A stretch of 23,842 nucleotides of DNA from positions 1-23,842 of IMG/VR virus record IMGVR_UViG_3300028772_000064; one strand, given 5' to 3'. Below, piece after piece: positions 12,888 through 20,923 of the stretch. The position numbers were made by a program, and so were the translations under genes. Source of the DNA: a virus. Each line of letters begins with the position of its first letter. The first letter of the stretch is position 1. The notes under the pieces are model-generated. The model made no database searches and was not told the origin of the DNA. It worked only from the letters and a program-made list of their open reading frames with translations.

Positions 12888-14368
12888 TGTTCCGGCTTCG
12901 TGAAAGGCGATTATTTACGTCTAAAGCTGCTGCAATTCCCAGCTTTTACCAAAATTATGCCACCACGCCACAGATTGATTCCCGCATAACGTGGGCGCGT
13001 AACATTACCGCAACCTGCATGGCTTATGCACCCACAGCCGTAGCAGGCGATTTGCCGATATTAACAACGTGTGCGGCTAATGAACCACGTTTTAACAATG
13101 CAAGGCGTATCGGTCAGAATAATTGGAGCGCAATATTAAATGATGGCTCGGCAATACCATTGCCAATTACCTTGTTGGCGGAGGAAGCCCGTACTAATTT
13201 ACTGGTAACACCCGCTACACCAGCAACGCAGAATATAACGACGACTGCACAGCCCTATACTGTTTCAATGTGGGGGACAGGCACATGTGTTTTAACAGGA
13301 ACAGCGACAGGAACACTAACAGGAACAGGCGCAACGGATAGAGTTTCATTAACAGTACCAGCTACAGCCGGGACTTTAACGCTGACATTTTCTGGAACTA
13401 ACACTAATGGACAGTTTGAAGCTGGTCCTACTATGTCTAGTTATATTCCTAACAATACGCCTCGTGTGGCCGATGTTGCCAGTTTAACAGGTGTAGGTTT
13501 AAGTTGGTACAACGCCGAGCAAGGCACTTTTGTTATCAAAGCATCTGGAAAATACTCATCGGCTCCTGGTAATATCGGTGTGTGGAATCCCTTATTAACG
13601 GGCGAAGGCACGTATGCCATTCGGTACAATAAAAACATTGATAATAGTGCATATCTCTATTTGCCCAATGCGCAAGCGGGTGTAAATCCTGTTGAATATC
13701 AATATATTCCAACGCCGACGACGATTTTACTGTGTGAACAGGGCATTATTAATATCAGTAGTTGGACATATTATCCGAGTGATCTAACGCCTTCTGTTTG
13801 TGCTGGTTTGGTTAATGGCACATTGACGACGATTTTTGATACTAGCTATGCGGCAACCTCAAATTTTACTAGCGCATTTCAAACCTATCCCTGGTTTAGT
13901 GCAAAATATTTTCCAAAAATTAACACGTCTAACGCAACAAATTTAAGTCTTGCATGGTATCAATTACCTGTACCGACTTTTCCAAGTATTGACACCACTA
14001 AAGTTACCAACTTTACATCAGCATTTAGAGTTTTAATTAATTTAGTTATCTTTCCGCTATTGAATACGATAGCCGCTACCAATTTTAACTTATCATGGGA
14101 CGGGGATACTTCATTGACCACATTCCCTCCTAACTTTTTTGATAATGCTAAAGCTACTGTTTATACAAATTCCTTTAGAAACTGTGCATTGTCTCAAACA
14201 TCCGTTGATAATATTCTGGTGTCTATTAATCAGTCGAGATTGAATACGCCAAGTTTGATTAACGGCACTCTAAATATGACAGGCGGGACTAACGCAACTC
14301 CATCAGCGACAGGGCTTGCAGCGAAAGCTGCATTAGTAGCAGCAGGATGGGCAGTGAGCCATAACTAG
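12887..14368 (+). CDS. Cassette A adhesin-like protein with BspA-type repeats
   Basis: This is a 493-residue AT-rich gene. The N-terminal third has the phage-tail pattern 'PRFNNARRIGQNNWSA', 'LLAEEARTNLLV', then beta strands ending at 'GQFEAGPTMSSYIPNNTPRV', typical of fiber-associated carbohydrate-binding proteins. The C-terminal part (about 310-450) is a run of degenerate ~20-residue repeats (NATNLSLAW, FPSIDTTKVTNFTSAF, FPLLNTIAATNFNLSW, LTTFPPNFFDNAKATVYTNSF) like BspA/DUF285 leucine-rich repeats. It closes with 'TNATPSATGLAAKAALVAAG'. The likely role is host-surface binding. It is coupled to its carrier by TAATG. Confidence 0.6.
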   Translation: MFRLRERRLFTSKAAAIPSFYQNYATTPQIDSRITWARNITATCMAYAPTAVAGDLPILTTCAANEPRFNNARRIGQNNWSAILNDGSAIPLPITLLAEEARTNLLVTPATPATQNITTTAQPYTVSMWGTGTCVLTGTATGTLTGTGATDRVSLTVPATAGTLTLTFSGTNTNGQFEAGPTMSSYIPNNTPRVADVASLTGVGLSWYNAEQGTFVIKASGKYSSAPGNIGVWNPLLTGEGTYAIRYNKNIDNSAYLYLPNAQAGVNPVEYQYIPTPTTILLCEQGIINISSWTYYPSDLTPSVCAGLVNGTLTTIFDTSYAATSNFTSAFQTYPWFSAKYFPKINTSNATNLSLAWYQLPVPTFPSIDTTKVTNFTSAFRVLINLVIFPLLNTIAATNFNLSWDGDTSLTTFPPNFFDNAKATVYTNSFRNCALSQTSVDNILVSINQSRLNTPSLINGTLNMTGGTNATPSATGLAAKAALVAAGWAVSHN

Positions 14369-14394
14369 AGTATAATCAATACGTTATAACAGTT

Positions 14395-14478
14395 TTGTGT
14401 CTAGGTTTAGCGGCTGAAAAGAGGGAAACCTACCCTCCTGACACAATTTTTAAAGTAGGTATTTTGATGAGGTGTCAG
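14395..14478 (+). ncRNA. Predicted pseudoknot leader RNA with alternative start-site hairpin
   Basis: P1 pairs TTGTGTC (14395-14401) with GACACAA (14440-14446). Inside, P2 pairs TAGGTTT (14402-14408) with AAACCTA (14426-14432). The P2 loop GAGGG (14421-14425) pairs with CCCTC (14433-14437), forming an H-type pseudoknot. CTGACAC (14438-14444) can instead pair with GTGTCAG (14472-14478), just before the ATG at 14480 and next to the GAGG ribosome site, so P1 and the start-site hairpin exclude each other. This looks like a translational switch for the HNH gene. I do not recognise it as a named motif. Confidence 0.5.
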
Positions 14479-14479
14479 A

Positions 14480-14739
14480 ATGTTAACGCAAGAAATAGTA
14501 AGAGAACACATAAATTACGATCCACAAACCGGAATCGTAAAATGGATAAAGCCAAGAGCTAGACGGGTAAAGGTTGGAGATACCGTAGATTGTTTAATTC
14601 ATGGGTATCTAAGGATTGTTTTATATTCAAAATATTATGCACTTATTCAAAACGGTTTGATACTTTAGAAGAAGCAGAAATGAATATAAAAATAGTAAGG
14701 GAACATATCCACAAAGAATTTGTGTGTCATGGCGAATAA
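14480..14739 (+). pseudogene. Decayed HNH homing endonuclease (internal deletion)
   Basis: The first frame encodes 62 residues beginning MLTQEIVREHINYDPQTGIV, with 'GDTVDCLIHGYLRIVLYSKYY', the opening of free-standing phage HNH/AP2-type endonucleases. It stops at 14666-14668 without HNH residues. The +2 frame from about 14639 continues 'CTYSKRFDTLEEAEMNIKIV' and 'REHIHKEFVCHGE', the AP2-like C-terminal end of such proteins. The catalytic middle is therefore missing. A short repeat, TATTCAAAA, flanks the join and could have mediated the deletion. Selfish HNH genes commonly sit between phage structural genes, as here after cassette A. Confidence 0.6.
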
Positions 14740-14746
14740 CTAAATT

Positions 14747-15340
14747 GTGAATTTAAACCTCGTCATTGCTCAACTGCGCACGTATTGCCCGTCTTTCGGC
14801 GGGCGCGTGGCCGGTTCTGCGCGTTTCAAGCGTTTGGATGAAGCGGGCAACCTGACCGTCCCGGCCGCCTACGTGATCCCGTTGGACGACAACCCCGGCG
14901 AACGGATGAGTCTTAACGATGTCAGGCAGCCGATTACCGAATCATTTGCCATCATCGTAGCGCTCAGCAACACGCCGGATGAACGCGGTCAGGCAGCTAT
15001 TAATTCTGCGCATGACAGCATTCGGGCTGAGCTCTGGAAGGCCTTAATAGGCTGGCAACCCGACCCCGTGACCTATCGCGGCGTCGAATACCAGGGTGGC
15101 AACCTGCTTGATTTGGACCGCTCTCGCCTATGGTATCAATTCGATTTTGGCGCGTACATGGAAATAGCCCCGGAAGACGGTTGGCAGGGCGTTGAACTGG
15201 CCGCCTTGCCGCATTTTGTTGGTGCAACGATTAACGTTGACGACATCGATCCTGCCGCCGACCCTAATTTGCATTACCCCGGCCCGGACGGGCGCATAGA
15301 ACATATTGTAAAATCACCCCCCACCGGCGTTTTGCCCTAG
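14747..15340 (+). CDS. Tail terminator, Mu gp37-like
   Basis: The 197-residue product has 'NLVIAQLRTYCPSFGGRVAG', 'VPAAYVIPLDDNPGE', 'ITESFAIIVALSNTPDERG', an 'IRAELWKALIGWQPD' helix and 'LLDLDRSRLWYQFDF'. This fits the phage tail terminator family (Mu gp37/DUF1834 type), which caps the tail and joins it to the neck. The start is GTG 14747 with no obvious ribosome site; the upstream cassette and HNH remnant probably displaced it. Next are a DUF2635 protein and the sheath, the Mu order. Confidence 0.75.
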   Translation: MNLNLVIAQLRTYCPSFGGRVAGSARFKRLDEAGNLTVPAAYVIPLDDNPGERMSLNDVRQPITESFAIIVALSNTPDERGQAAINSAHDSIRAELWKALIGWQPDPVTYRGVEYQGGNLLDLDRSRLWYQFDFGAYMEIAPEDGWQGVELAALPHFVGATINVDDIDPAADPNLHYPGPDGRIEHIVKSPPTGVLP

Positions 15341-15348
15341 GAGTTACC

Positions 15349-15531
15349 ATGTTTGTAAAACCCGCTTCCGGACTGTTTGTGACTGATCCGGATCGCAACG
15401 ATATTTTGCCTCCCGAAGGGCGAAACGTCGAACCACATCAATACTGGCTGCGCCGTCTGGAAGATGGCGACGTAATAGAAACAACGCCGCCGGTCGATGC
15501 GCCGGTTAAAGCGGAAAAGGACAAGGGGTAA
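15349..15531 (+). CDS. DUF2635 (Mu gp38-like) small tail protein
   Basis: A 60-residue protein, 'MFVKPASGLFVTDPDRNDIL' then PPEGR and 'YWLRRLEDGDVI'. This is the DUF2635 signature of a small protein encoded just before the sheath in Mu-like phages. Its role in tail assembly is not established. It has a good ribosome site (AGGAG) and lies between the terminator and sheath as expected. Confidence 0.88.
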   Translation: MFVKPASGLFVTDPDRNDILPPEGRNVEPHQYWLRRLEDGDVIETTPPVDAPVKAEKDKG

Positions 15532-15534
15532 GTT

Positions 15535-17052
15535 ATGGCCGTCTCATTTAATTATATTCCCGCCGGTAACGGCGTTCGCGTCCCGCTGTTTTATGCGGAA
15601 ATGGACAATAGCCAAGCCGGTTATTTCACCCAGTCGTTGAGATCCTTGATGATCGGGCAAAAACTGGCCGCCGGTACTGCCGTCGCCAACGTGCCTTATC
15701 TGGTTTCGCAAACCAGCCAGGCCATAGCCCTGTTTGGTCAAGGCTCCATGCTGGCCCGTATGCATGCCATTTACCGCCTGTCCGATCCGACCGGCGAGCT
15801 TTGGTGCATGGCCGTGGCTGATGCTGGTGGCGGCGTGCAGGCGACCGGGACGATCACGGTAACCGGTCCTGCCACGGCGGCGGGTACGATCAATCTTTAT
15901 ATCGGCGGCCAACGCGTGCAAGTCGCGGTCGGCAGTACCGATATTGCTACCGCCATCGCGACCAACATTAACGCCGCCATCAACGCGGCGCTGGATTTGC
16001 CGGTCACGTCAACCGTGGCAAGCGCTGTCGTAACGCTCACCTGCCGTTGGAAAGGGGCGACCGGCAACGATATTGCCGTGCTGGATTCCTATCGGGGCAG
16101 TGCAGGCGGTGAAGCGCTGCCCACTGGCGTGGCGCTGACCTATACAGGCAGTAATTTCCTTACAACAGGCGCAACTAACCCGACACTGACCGGCGCGATT
16201 ACGGCCATGGGCGATGACGCCTACGACTTTGTTATTCATCCTTTCACCGACAGCGGCAGCCTGGATGTATTCGCCACTGAATATGGCGATTCTTCCGGAC
16301 GCTGGTCGTGGTCTCGGCAAGTTTACGGGCATTGTTATTCAGCTTTACGCGGCGCATTAGGCGCACTCAGCACCGCCGGTGGTTTGCGTAACGATCCGCA
16401 CCATACCATTGCCGCCATCGATCTTGATTGCCAGCATCCCTGTTGGGAATACGCAGCGGCTTACGGCGCACGCAATGCGGTTTATATCGCCGCCGATCCG
16501 GCACGACCCACGCAAACCGGTGAACTCACCGGCTTGATGGCTCCACGGGCGGGGAAAAAGTTTATCTGGTCTGAACGCAATGTCCTGCTTAACTACGGCA
16601 TCGCCACCAGCTTTATCGTATCCGGCGTGATCCAGATTGAGCGGGCCATCACGACTTATCAGAAAAACACCTTTGCACAGGCCGATCCCAGTTATCTGGA
16701 TTCGGAAACCTTGCATACAGCGGCCTACGTGTTGCGCTATCTGCGCTACGCCATCACGCAGAAATACGCACGCCACAAACTGGCCAATGACGGCACCCGT
16801 TTTGGACCAGGCAACGCCATTGTCACGCCATCAGTGATTCGCGGCGAGCTGTTGGCGGCTTACGATACACTGATGATGTTAGGTATTGTTGAGAATAAAG
16901 AAGCGTTTAATACCTATCTGATTGTCGAACGTGATGGGCTTAATCCCAATCGCGTCAATGTGCTATTCCCTCCAGATTACGTGAATCAGCTAAGGGTTTT
17001 CGCTGTGCTCAATCAATTCCGTCTACAGTATCCTGTTCAGGCCGCCGCGTAA
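15535..17052 (+). CDS. Contractile tail sheath protein, Mu gpL-like
   Basis: This 505-residue sheath has the Mu gpL layout. The N-terminal strand 'NYIPAGNGVRVPLFYAEMDN' is followed by 'LIGQKL'-type segments and 'QAIALFGQGSMLARMHAIYR'. A surface domain ('GTINLYIGGQRVQVAVG', 'DIATAIATNINAAINA', 'KGATGNDIAVL') precedes the sheath core ('YDFVIHPFTD', 'IVERDGLNPNRVNVLFPPDY'). The sheath surrounds the tube and contracts at infection, so the particle is a myovirus. The tube gene would normally follow directly; here a 4.4-kb fiber cassette intervenes. Confidence 0.95.
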   Translation: MAVSFNYIPAGNGVRVPLFYAEMDNSQAGYFTQSLRSLMIGQKLAAGTAVANVPYLVSQTSQAIALFGQGSMLARMHAIYRLSDPTGELWCMAVADAGGGVQATGTITVTGPATAAGTINLYIGGQRVQVAVGSTDIATAIATNINAAINAALDLPVTSTVASAVVTLTCRWKGATGNDIAVLDSYRGSAGGEALPTGVALTYTGSNFLTTGATNPTLTGAITAMGDDAYDFVIHPFTDSGSLDVFATEYGDSSGRWSWSRQVYGHCYSALRGALGALSTAGGLRNDPHHTIAAIDLDCQHPCWEYAAAYGARNAVYIAADPARPTQTGELTGLMAPRAGKKFIWSERNVLLNYGIATSFIVSGVIQIERAITTYQKNTFAQADPSYLDSETLHTAAYVLRYLRYAITQKYARHKLANDGTRFGPGNAIVTPSVIRGELLAAYDTLMMLGIVENKEAFNTYLIVERDGLNPNRVNVLFPPDYVNQLRVFAVLNQFRLQYPVQAAA

Positions 17053-17061
17053 AAAAAAGCC

Positions 17062-17089
17062 GTAGAGACGCAATATTTTGCGTCTCTAC
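17062..17089. repeat. 28-bp palindromic repeat, copy 4 (loop TATT)
   Basis: The same 12-bp arms flank loop TATT. It lies 9 bases after the sheath stop and 31 bases before the first gene of cassette B, at the left junction of that cassette. Confidence 0.9.
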
Positions 17090-17120
17090 AAATAATTCCA
17101 AGCGAATAGATTAAGAAATC

Positions 17121-17474
17121 ATGACGGCCGCTAAATTAAACCTACCTGTTATTGAAAAAGGCGCAACGTATCGGCATACGCTGATCTGGCAGGATTCAAA
17201 CGGCCAACCGATTAACCTGACTAATTGTACCGCAAAATTACAGGTACGTGAGGACCCTGCGGCGATAACGGCTTTGCTTGAACTTAGCACCGAGAACAGC
17301 CGCATTACGCTTACGCCGTCCACGGGGAAAATAGACTTTTATGTCACCGCTCATGATACCGACGCGCTAATAGGCGCGGGCGGTTTTTATGATCTGGAAA
17401 TCTATTTTTTAAACGGGGACACGGTGCGCTTGTGTTCCGGTATGCTGCCGTTTAGCGAACAAATAACGCGATGA
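17121..17474 (+). CDS. Small beta-rich tail-associated protein
   Basis: This 117-residue protein begins 'LNLPVIEKGATYRHTLIWQD' and continues 'INLTNCTAKLQVRE', then 'ITLTPSTGKIDFYVTAHDTD' and 'GGFYDLEIYFLNGDTVRLCSG'. The pattern K-G-A-T-Y/F, then 'LTxxTAxLQVR', is a common immunoglobulin-like fold found in phage fiber clusters, often first in an operon of fiber genes. No enzyme motif is present. It ends in an ATGA overlap with the collagen-like gene. The exact role is unknown. Confidence 0.6.
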   Translation: MTAAKLNLPVIEKGATYRHTLIWQDSNGQPINLTNCTAKLQVREDPAAITALLELSTENSRITLTPSTGKIDFYVTAHDTDALIGAGGFYDLEIYFLNGDTVRLCSGMLPFSEQITR

Positions 17475-17788
17475 CCGACACAATTGTTTTAGTCACGCCG
17501 GTCATTGATGTACTTGTTACAGACCCACAATCGGTCAATGTAATAAAGACAGCCGAACAAGGTCCGCCGGGGTCAACGGGCGCAACAGGGGCGACAGGGG
17601 CAACGGGTGCAACAGGGGCGACAGGGGCGACAGGGGCAAAAGGTGACAAGGGGGATACGGGTAGTATCAGTAATTTGAATGCCATAATTAACTTACCCAA
17701 TATAACTGGAACTATTGATTTTAATAATAAATATCGTCTGGCTTATAACCCTAATACGAATAGTTTAGACTTTACCTATCTTGGCTGA
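17471..17788 (+). CDS. Collagen-like virion protein
   Basis: The 105-residue product has about 30 residues of N-terminal beta-like sequence, then eleven G-x-y triplets (residues 31-64: GPP, GST, six GAT, GAK, GDK, GDT) and a C-terminal region 'NLNAIINLPNITGTIDFNNK'. Phage collagen-like segments form trimeric stalks in fibers, and GAT triplets are typical of bacterial versions that lack hydroxyproline. The repeat is encoded by near-identical 9-bp units. It overlaps the upstream gene by ATGA. The likely role is a trimeric spacer in a fiber. Confidence 0.8.
   Translation: MTDTIVLVTPVIDVLVTDPQSVNVIKTAEQGPPGSTGATGATGATGATGATGATGAKGDKGDTGSISNLNAIINLPNITGTIDFNNKYRLAYNPNTNSLDFTYLG
17579..17632 (+). 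repeat. Tandem 9-bp units coding the collagen-like stalk
   Basis: Six near-identical 9-bp units (pattern GGxGCxACx) encode six GAT triplets. Arrays like this are prone to slippage and can change stalk length by whole triplets without frameshift. Confidence 0.75.
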
Positions 17789-17793
17789 TAACC

Positions 17794-18282
17794 ATGCGAG
17801 AGATACAGATAACTCACCGGTTTGCCAGTGCTAAGCCTGACAGTTCAGACCTTACCTTAATACAGCCCTCCAACTGGAATGATAGCCATGTCGTCGGTAA
17901 TTCAATACCCCATGAATTAGCACAGACCGGCACTAATATCGCCGTTGATACCTCAGTATCTACGTCATTTAAAGCGGTTCTGTCAGGCAATCATTTTTTA
18001 GAAAACCCGACGCATTTGGTTGAGGGTGACACGCTGTTATTTATATTTACGCAAGATTCAACCGGTAAGCGGCTGCTGACGTTTGACACACTGTATAAAG
18101 TTTCGGGCAGTTCATCGTTGAGCACTAAAGCGGGTTCAATTGATGTACTGAGTTGTTATTACAATGGCGCCTATTTGCTGTGTACCTTACAGCGTAACTT
18201 TACGACACCCATTTCCTACTCGGCAGGAACGATGGATTTTAGTGTGATACAAGGTTCTGGACTCATAACCCTAATTCAGTGA
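17794..18282 (+). CDS. Fiber-type protein with phage tail N-terminus
   Basis: This 162-residue protein opens with 'ITHRFASAKPDSSDLTLIQP' then SNWNDSH, an N-terminal motif shared by many phage fiber and collar proteins (HRF-x-S-x-K-x-D, then QPSNWN). The rest is beta-rich ('LLFIFTQDSTGKRLLTFDTL', 'LLCTLQRN') and has no catalytic motif. Many relatives place this motif at the start of a long fiber; here it is a short separate gene. It could be a virion attachment subunit for neighbouring proteins. Confidence 0.55.
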   Translation: MREIQITHRFASAKPDSSDLTLIQPSNWNDSHVVGNSIPHELAQTGTNIAVDTSVSTSFKAVLSGNHFLENPTHLVEGDTLLFIFTQDSTGKRLLTFDTLYKVSGSSSLSTKAGSIDVLSCYYNGAYLLCTLQRNFTTPISYSAGTMDFSVIQGSGLITLIQ

Positions 18283-18292
18283 AAAATTTATT

Positions 18293-19270
18293 ATGCCAAC
18301 CACTATAAAAGTTTTAGATTCTGACGGCGTGCCGCAGACTATCAATACGAATCCCGCACTCGGACAAGCGCTCGCTGCTGCCAGTCTCCCTGTCGTATTG
18401 GCAAGCGATCAGCCCACGATTCCTGTTGCAACCAATGCGGAAGGAACCATAGGCGCAGGGAGCGCACCCAGCAAATCATTAATTGGCGGGGGTATTTATA
18501 ACGCATCAAGATTAACGTTGGCATCCGGGCAAGGGTCAGCTTTGCAATTAGATTCAGATGGTTCTTTATACGTTAATGTGGCCGATATAGGTAGTGTTGC
18601 GACTTCTGCAAAACAAGATACGCAAACAACAGCCCTTGGAACCTTAGCCTTAGAGAACGGGGGTAATCTTGCCGCTATTTTAGCCAAGATTATTGCAGCG
18701 CCTGCAACAGCAGCTGCGCAAGCCACCTTGTTATCTGCTATTCAAGCAGGACTTTATCCCAGTGAGAACCACATAGGCTTTGTTTCAGGCAGCAGTATCG
18801 TCGTGACGGCCACGTTCAACAGACCTGCGAACGCAACGGCTTATGCGGCTTTAGCGTCAATCTCGGATTCAACAACTGCGCCCACTATTCTCACGTTTGC
18901 CAATATGGGCAGAGTAAACGCGGGGAGCGGCTATATCACGAAAGCGCGATTAATAACCAATCAAAGCACCAACACGGCGCGTTATCGATTGCATCTTTAC
19001 AATGTAGCGCCGACCGCTATTAACGATGGCGCGGCGTATACAAATTTATCGGCTAATAAAGCCAATAAAATCGGTTATATCGATTTTGACCCGATGGCAA
19101 CCGAAGGGGCGGGTTCAGACATCGCAGAGTCTCTAAACGCGACCTGCCGATTAGCGTTTTTATGTGCCGCCGCCTCCAGGACTTTATATGGGGCATTGCA
19201 AACCAAAGACGTTTTCACGCCTGCCAGCGGTCAAACTTATTTTGTAGAGCTAACACCTGAGCAAAATTAA
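18293..19270 (+). CDS. Cassette B carrier protein with shared C-terminal domain
   Basis: In this 325-residue protein, residues 1-160 carry the phage-structural pattern 'TIKVLDSDGVPQTIN', 'AAASLPVVLASDQPTIPVAT', 'SLIGGGIYNASRLTLASGQG', and 'ATSAKQDTQTTALGTLA', seen in many tail-associated proteins. Residues about 160-325 match the whole cassette A carrier (12255-12887): HIGFV, RPANATAY, 'RVNAGSGYITKARLIT', 'RYRLHLYNV', 'KIGYIDFD' and 'DVFTPASGQTYF'. It joins the SGNH esterase gene by TAATG. The two-domain form suggests that the N-terminal part attaches to the virion and the C-terminal part holds the partner; that is inference. Confidence 0.55.
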   Translation: MPTTIKVLDSDGVPQTINTNPALGQALAAASLPVVLASDQPTIPVATNAEGTIGAGSAPSKSLIGGGIYNASRLTLASGQGSALQLDSDGSLYVNVADIGSVATSAKQDTQTTALGTLALENGGNLAAILAKIIAAPATAAAQATLLSAIQAGLYPSENHIGFVSGSSIVVTATFNRPANATAYAALASISDSTTAPTILTFANMGRVNAGSGYITKARLITNQSTNTARYRLHLYNVAPTAINDGAAYTNLSANKANKIGYIDFDPMATEGAGSDIAESLNATCRLAFLCAAASRTLYGALQTKDVFTPASGQTYFVELTPEQN

Positions 19271-20661
19271 TGAGGCCGTTCAATGCCCGTAGTCTAGTAG
19301 CTTCTGCCTTAGTCAGGAAGAAGTATACGTACGCTCAAGTTTCATCAGGCTTTACTGGGCCATTGGATGCGACTACTACAGCTAATACGCTCTATGGCAT
19401 CGTCAATGGCGCGACGACCTGGAATGGCTGGGTGACCGGGACAGATTTATATATGACGGCTTCTTCAGGATCGGGCACTGTCGCCGCTCTTTTGGAAGTC
19501 AGCATTGATGATGGCCTTTGGTTTACGCCCTCTTACCTTTCCTCAATGCCAGGTTTCTATACTATTTTTACTGGAAAACCCCATAGCCAGTATCAAGTCT
19601 GTATACGGTTCAAAGGCTCTGCATTCAACCCAAAGTGGATGACGAACACAAGCACGGAAGCTAATCCGTTGTTTATTGTTGACGGAGCCTATTCGCCGTC
19701 TATTGTACCCGTTTTAACGTGGGTTCAATGCAATGACGGCAATGCCTTAACTGCTTGGAGTTCGTGTAATGTGGCGGCAACCGGAGGCGGCGGCACTAAC
19801 TATGTCCCCGCTTACTTGCCAGGATCAATAAGCCTGGTTTCAGGGACTGCCATACCGTCGGTAAAATTTAAAACTAACGCAACCCGGATGGTCGTCATTA
19901 ATCCTGATCCGTATGTTTTTGTTTCTATAGACGGAGCGGCTTACACCCGGTACAAGTGTTCTTTGGCGACTCAGGTCTATCATACGACCCACATTCCACT
20001 GGATGGCGCTACACACACCTATAACGTATGGCAAAGCTCAGCACGGGGGACGTTTAACGTTTTTGCTGTCGGGCTTGATGCGGCGGTCGTCGATTGCGGT
20101 ACAAAAAGGCGGATGGATCAATATGGTTCATCAACGACAGCAGGCGCCGGGGTAGGCGCGTCCAATTCAGACGGGCAGGTTGATACGATGTCCGTGGCTT
20201 CCGCATTAGGTTTGGTAGGTTCCACTTATGGCATATCCGGAGAAAACATAGCCGGGTTTGTTGCCAGAATGACGGCCTTGTTAGCCGCAAAAACCGTGGC
20301 ATCTACTGATGTTTGCATCCTTCAACTAGGCGCTAATGATATTGGCGTATTGGATGCAACGGCGCAAACGAATATAACAAACATAATCACCGCAATGTTA
20401 ACGAAAGGTTATGGAAAAATCATTGTACGTGGAAATTTAACCGTGTTGGGCGAGGCGGGTTCAACGACGACGCTTAAAACAGCTGATAATATAACAATCG
20501 GTAATTTGGTGACCGCCTACGGCAATGCGAATGTACGTTTTGTAAACCCCATTGCGCTAGCTTGGGGCGTTGTCGATTCACCGGATGCAACGCATCCATC
20601 AGTCGTTGGTTATCAAACGATTACACCCCTTGAAGTGACTGCCTATAGCCCTTTAATTTAA
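19270..20661 (+). CDS. SGNH/GDSL hydrolase, likely tail-borne deacetylase/esterase
   Basis: This 463-residue protein has an N-terminal beta-rich region (about 1-270) and a C-terminal SGNH hydrolase: block I 'YGSSTTAG' with nucleophile S288, block III 'QLGANDIG' with N356, and block V 'DATHP' with D439 and H442. The full triad is present. Phage-tail SGNH enzymes remove acetyl or other esters from surface polysaccharides to reach the cell. There is no signal peptide, which fits a virion protein rather than a secreted enzyme. It is coupled by TAATG to its carrier (18293-19270). Confidence 0.82.
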   Translation: MRPFNARSLVASALVRKKYTYAQVSSGFTGPLDATTTANTLYGIVNGATTWNGWVTGTDLYMTASSGSGTVAALLEVSIDDGLWFTPSYLSSMPGFYTIFTGKPHSQYQVCIRFKGSAFNPKWMTNTSTEANPLFIVDGAYSPSIVPVLTWVQCNDGNALTAWSSCNVAATGGGGTNYVPAYLPGSISLVSGTAIPSVKFKTNATRMVVINPDPYVFVSIDGAAYTRYKCSLATQVYHTTHIPLDGATHTYNVWQSSARGTFNVFAVGLDAAVVDCGTKRRMDQYGSSTTAGAGVGASNSDGQVDTMSVASALGLVGSTYGISGENIAGFVARMTALLAAKTVASTDVCILQLGANDIGVLDATAQTNITNIITAMLTKGYGKIIVRGNLTVLGEAGSTTTLKTADNITIGNLVTAYGNANVRFVNPIALAWGVVDSPDATHPSVVGYQTITPLEVTAYSPLI

Positions 20662-20662
20662 G

Positions 20663-20923
20663 ATGGCCTTTAGTCCTGCCTTTAACCCAGCATTTTATCA
20701 GGTTAATCTAGGGCCCCTTCTAGGGATTGTTCTCGTTAGAATAACCTCTGATTTAGAACTCCGTTGTTTAGGCGAGTTTATTGAAGGAAACGGGCCCGTA
20801 TCATTGGACACCCAAGGCAATATTAAAGCCTATGAGTTTATTGAGATGGCTAATATCTTAAGATTGAATGATCAATCAGGTTTGATGGCTTGCCAATTGA
20901 CTGAACAGGTGGGCAATATCTAA
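20663..20923 (+). CDS. Small protein of cassette B, unknown function
   Basis: This 86-residue protein, 'MAFSPAFNPAFYQVNLGPLL' followed by beta-prone sequence and 'EFIEGNGPVSLDTQGNIKAY', has no family I recognise. It starts 2 bases after the esterase stop and ends in a TAATG overlap with the next gene, so it is surely expressed with the cassette. The N-terminal 'NPAFYQ' and the lack of catalytic residues suggest a structural or chaperone part of the fiber. Confidence 0.45.
   Translation: MAFSPAFNPAFYQVNLGPLLGIVLVRITSDLELRCLGEFIEGNGPVSLDTQGNIKAYEFIEMANILRLNDQSGLMACQLTEQVGNI

Noticed and set aside
12887-14368. Diversity-generating retroelement variable region in the adhesin gene
   Set aside because: There is no reverse transcriptase, template repeat or adenine-biased variable repeat visible in the window.
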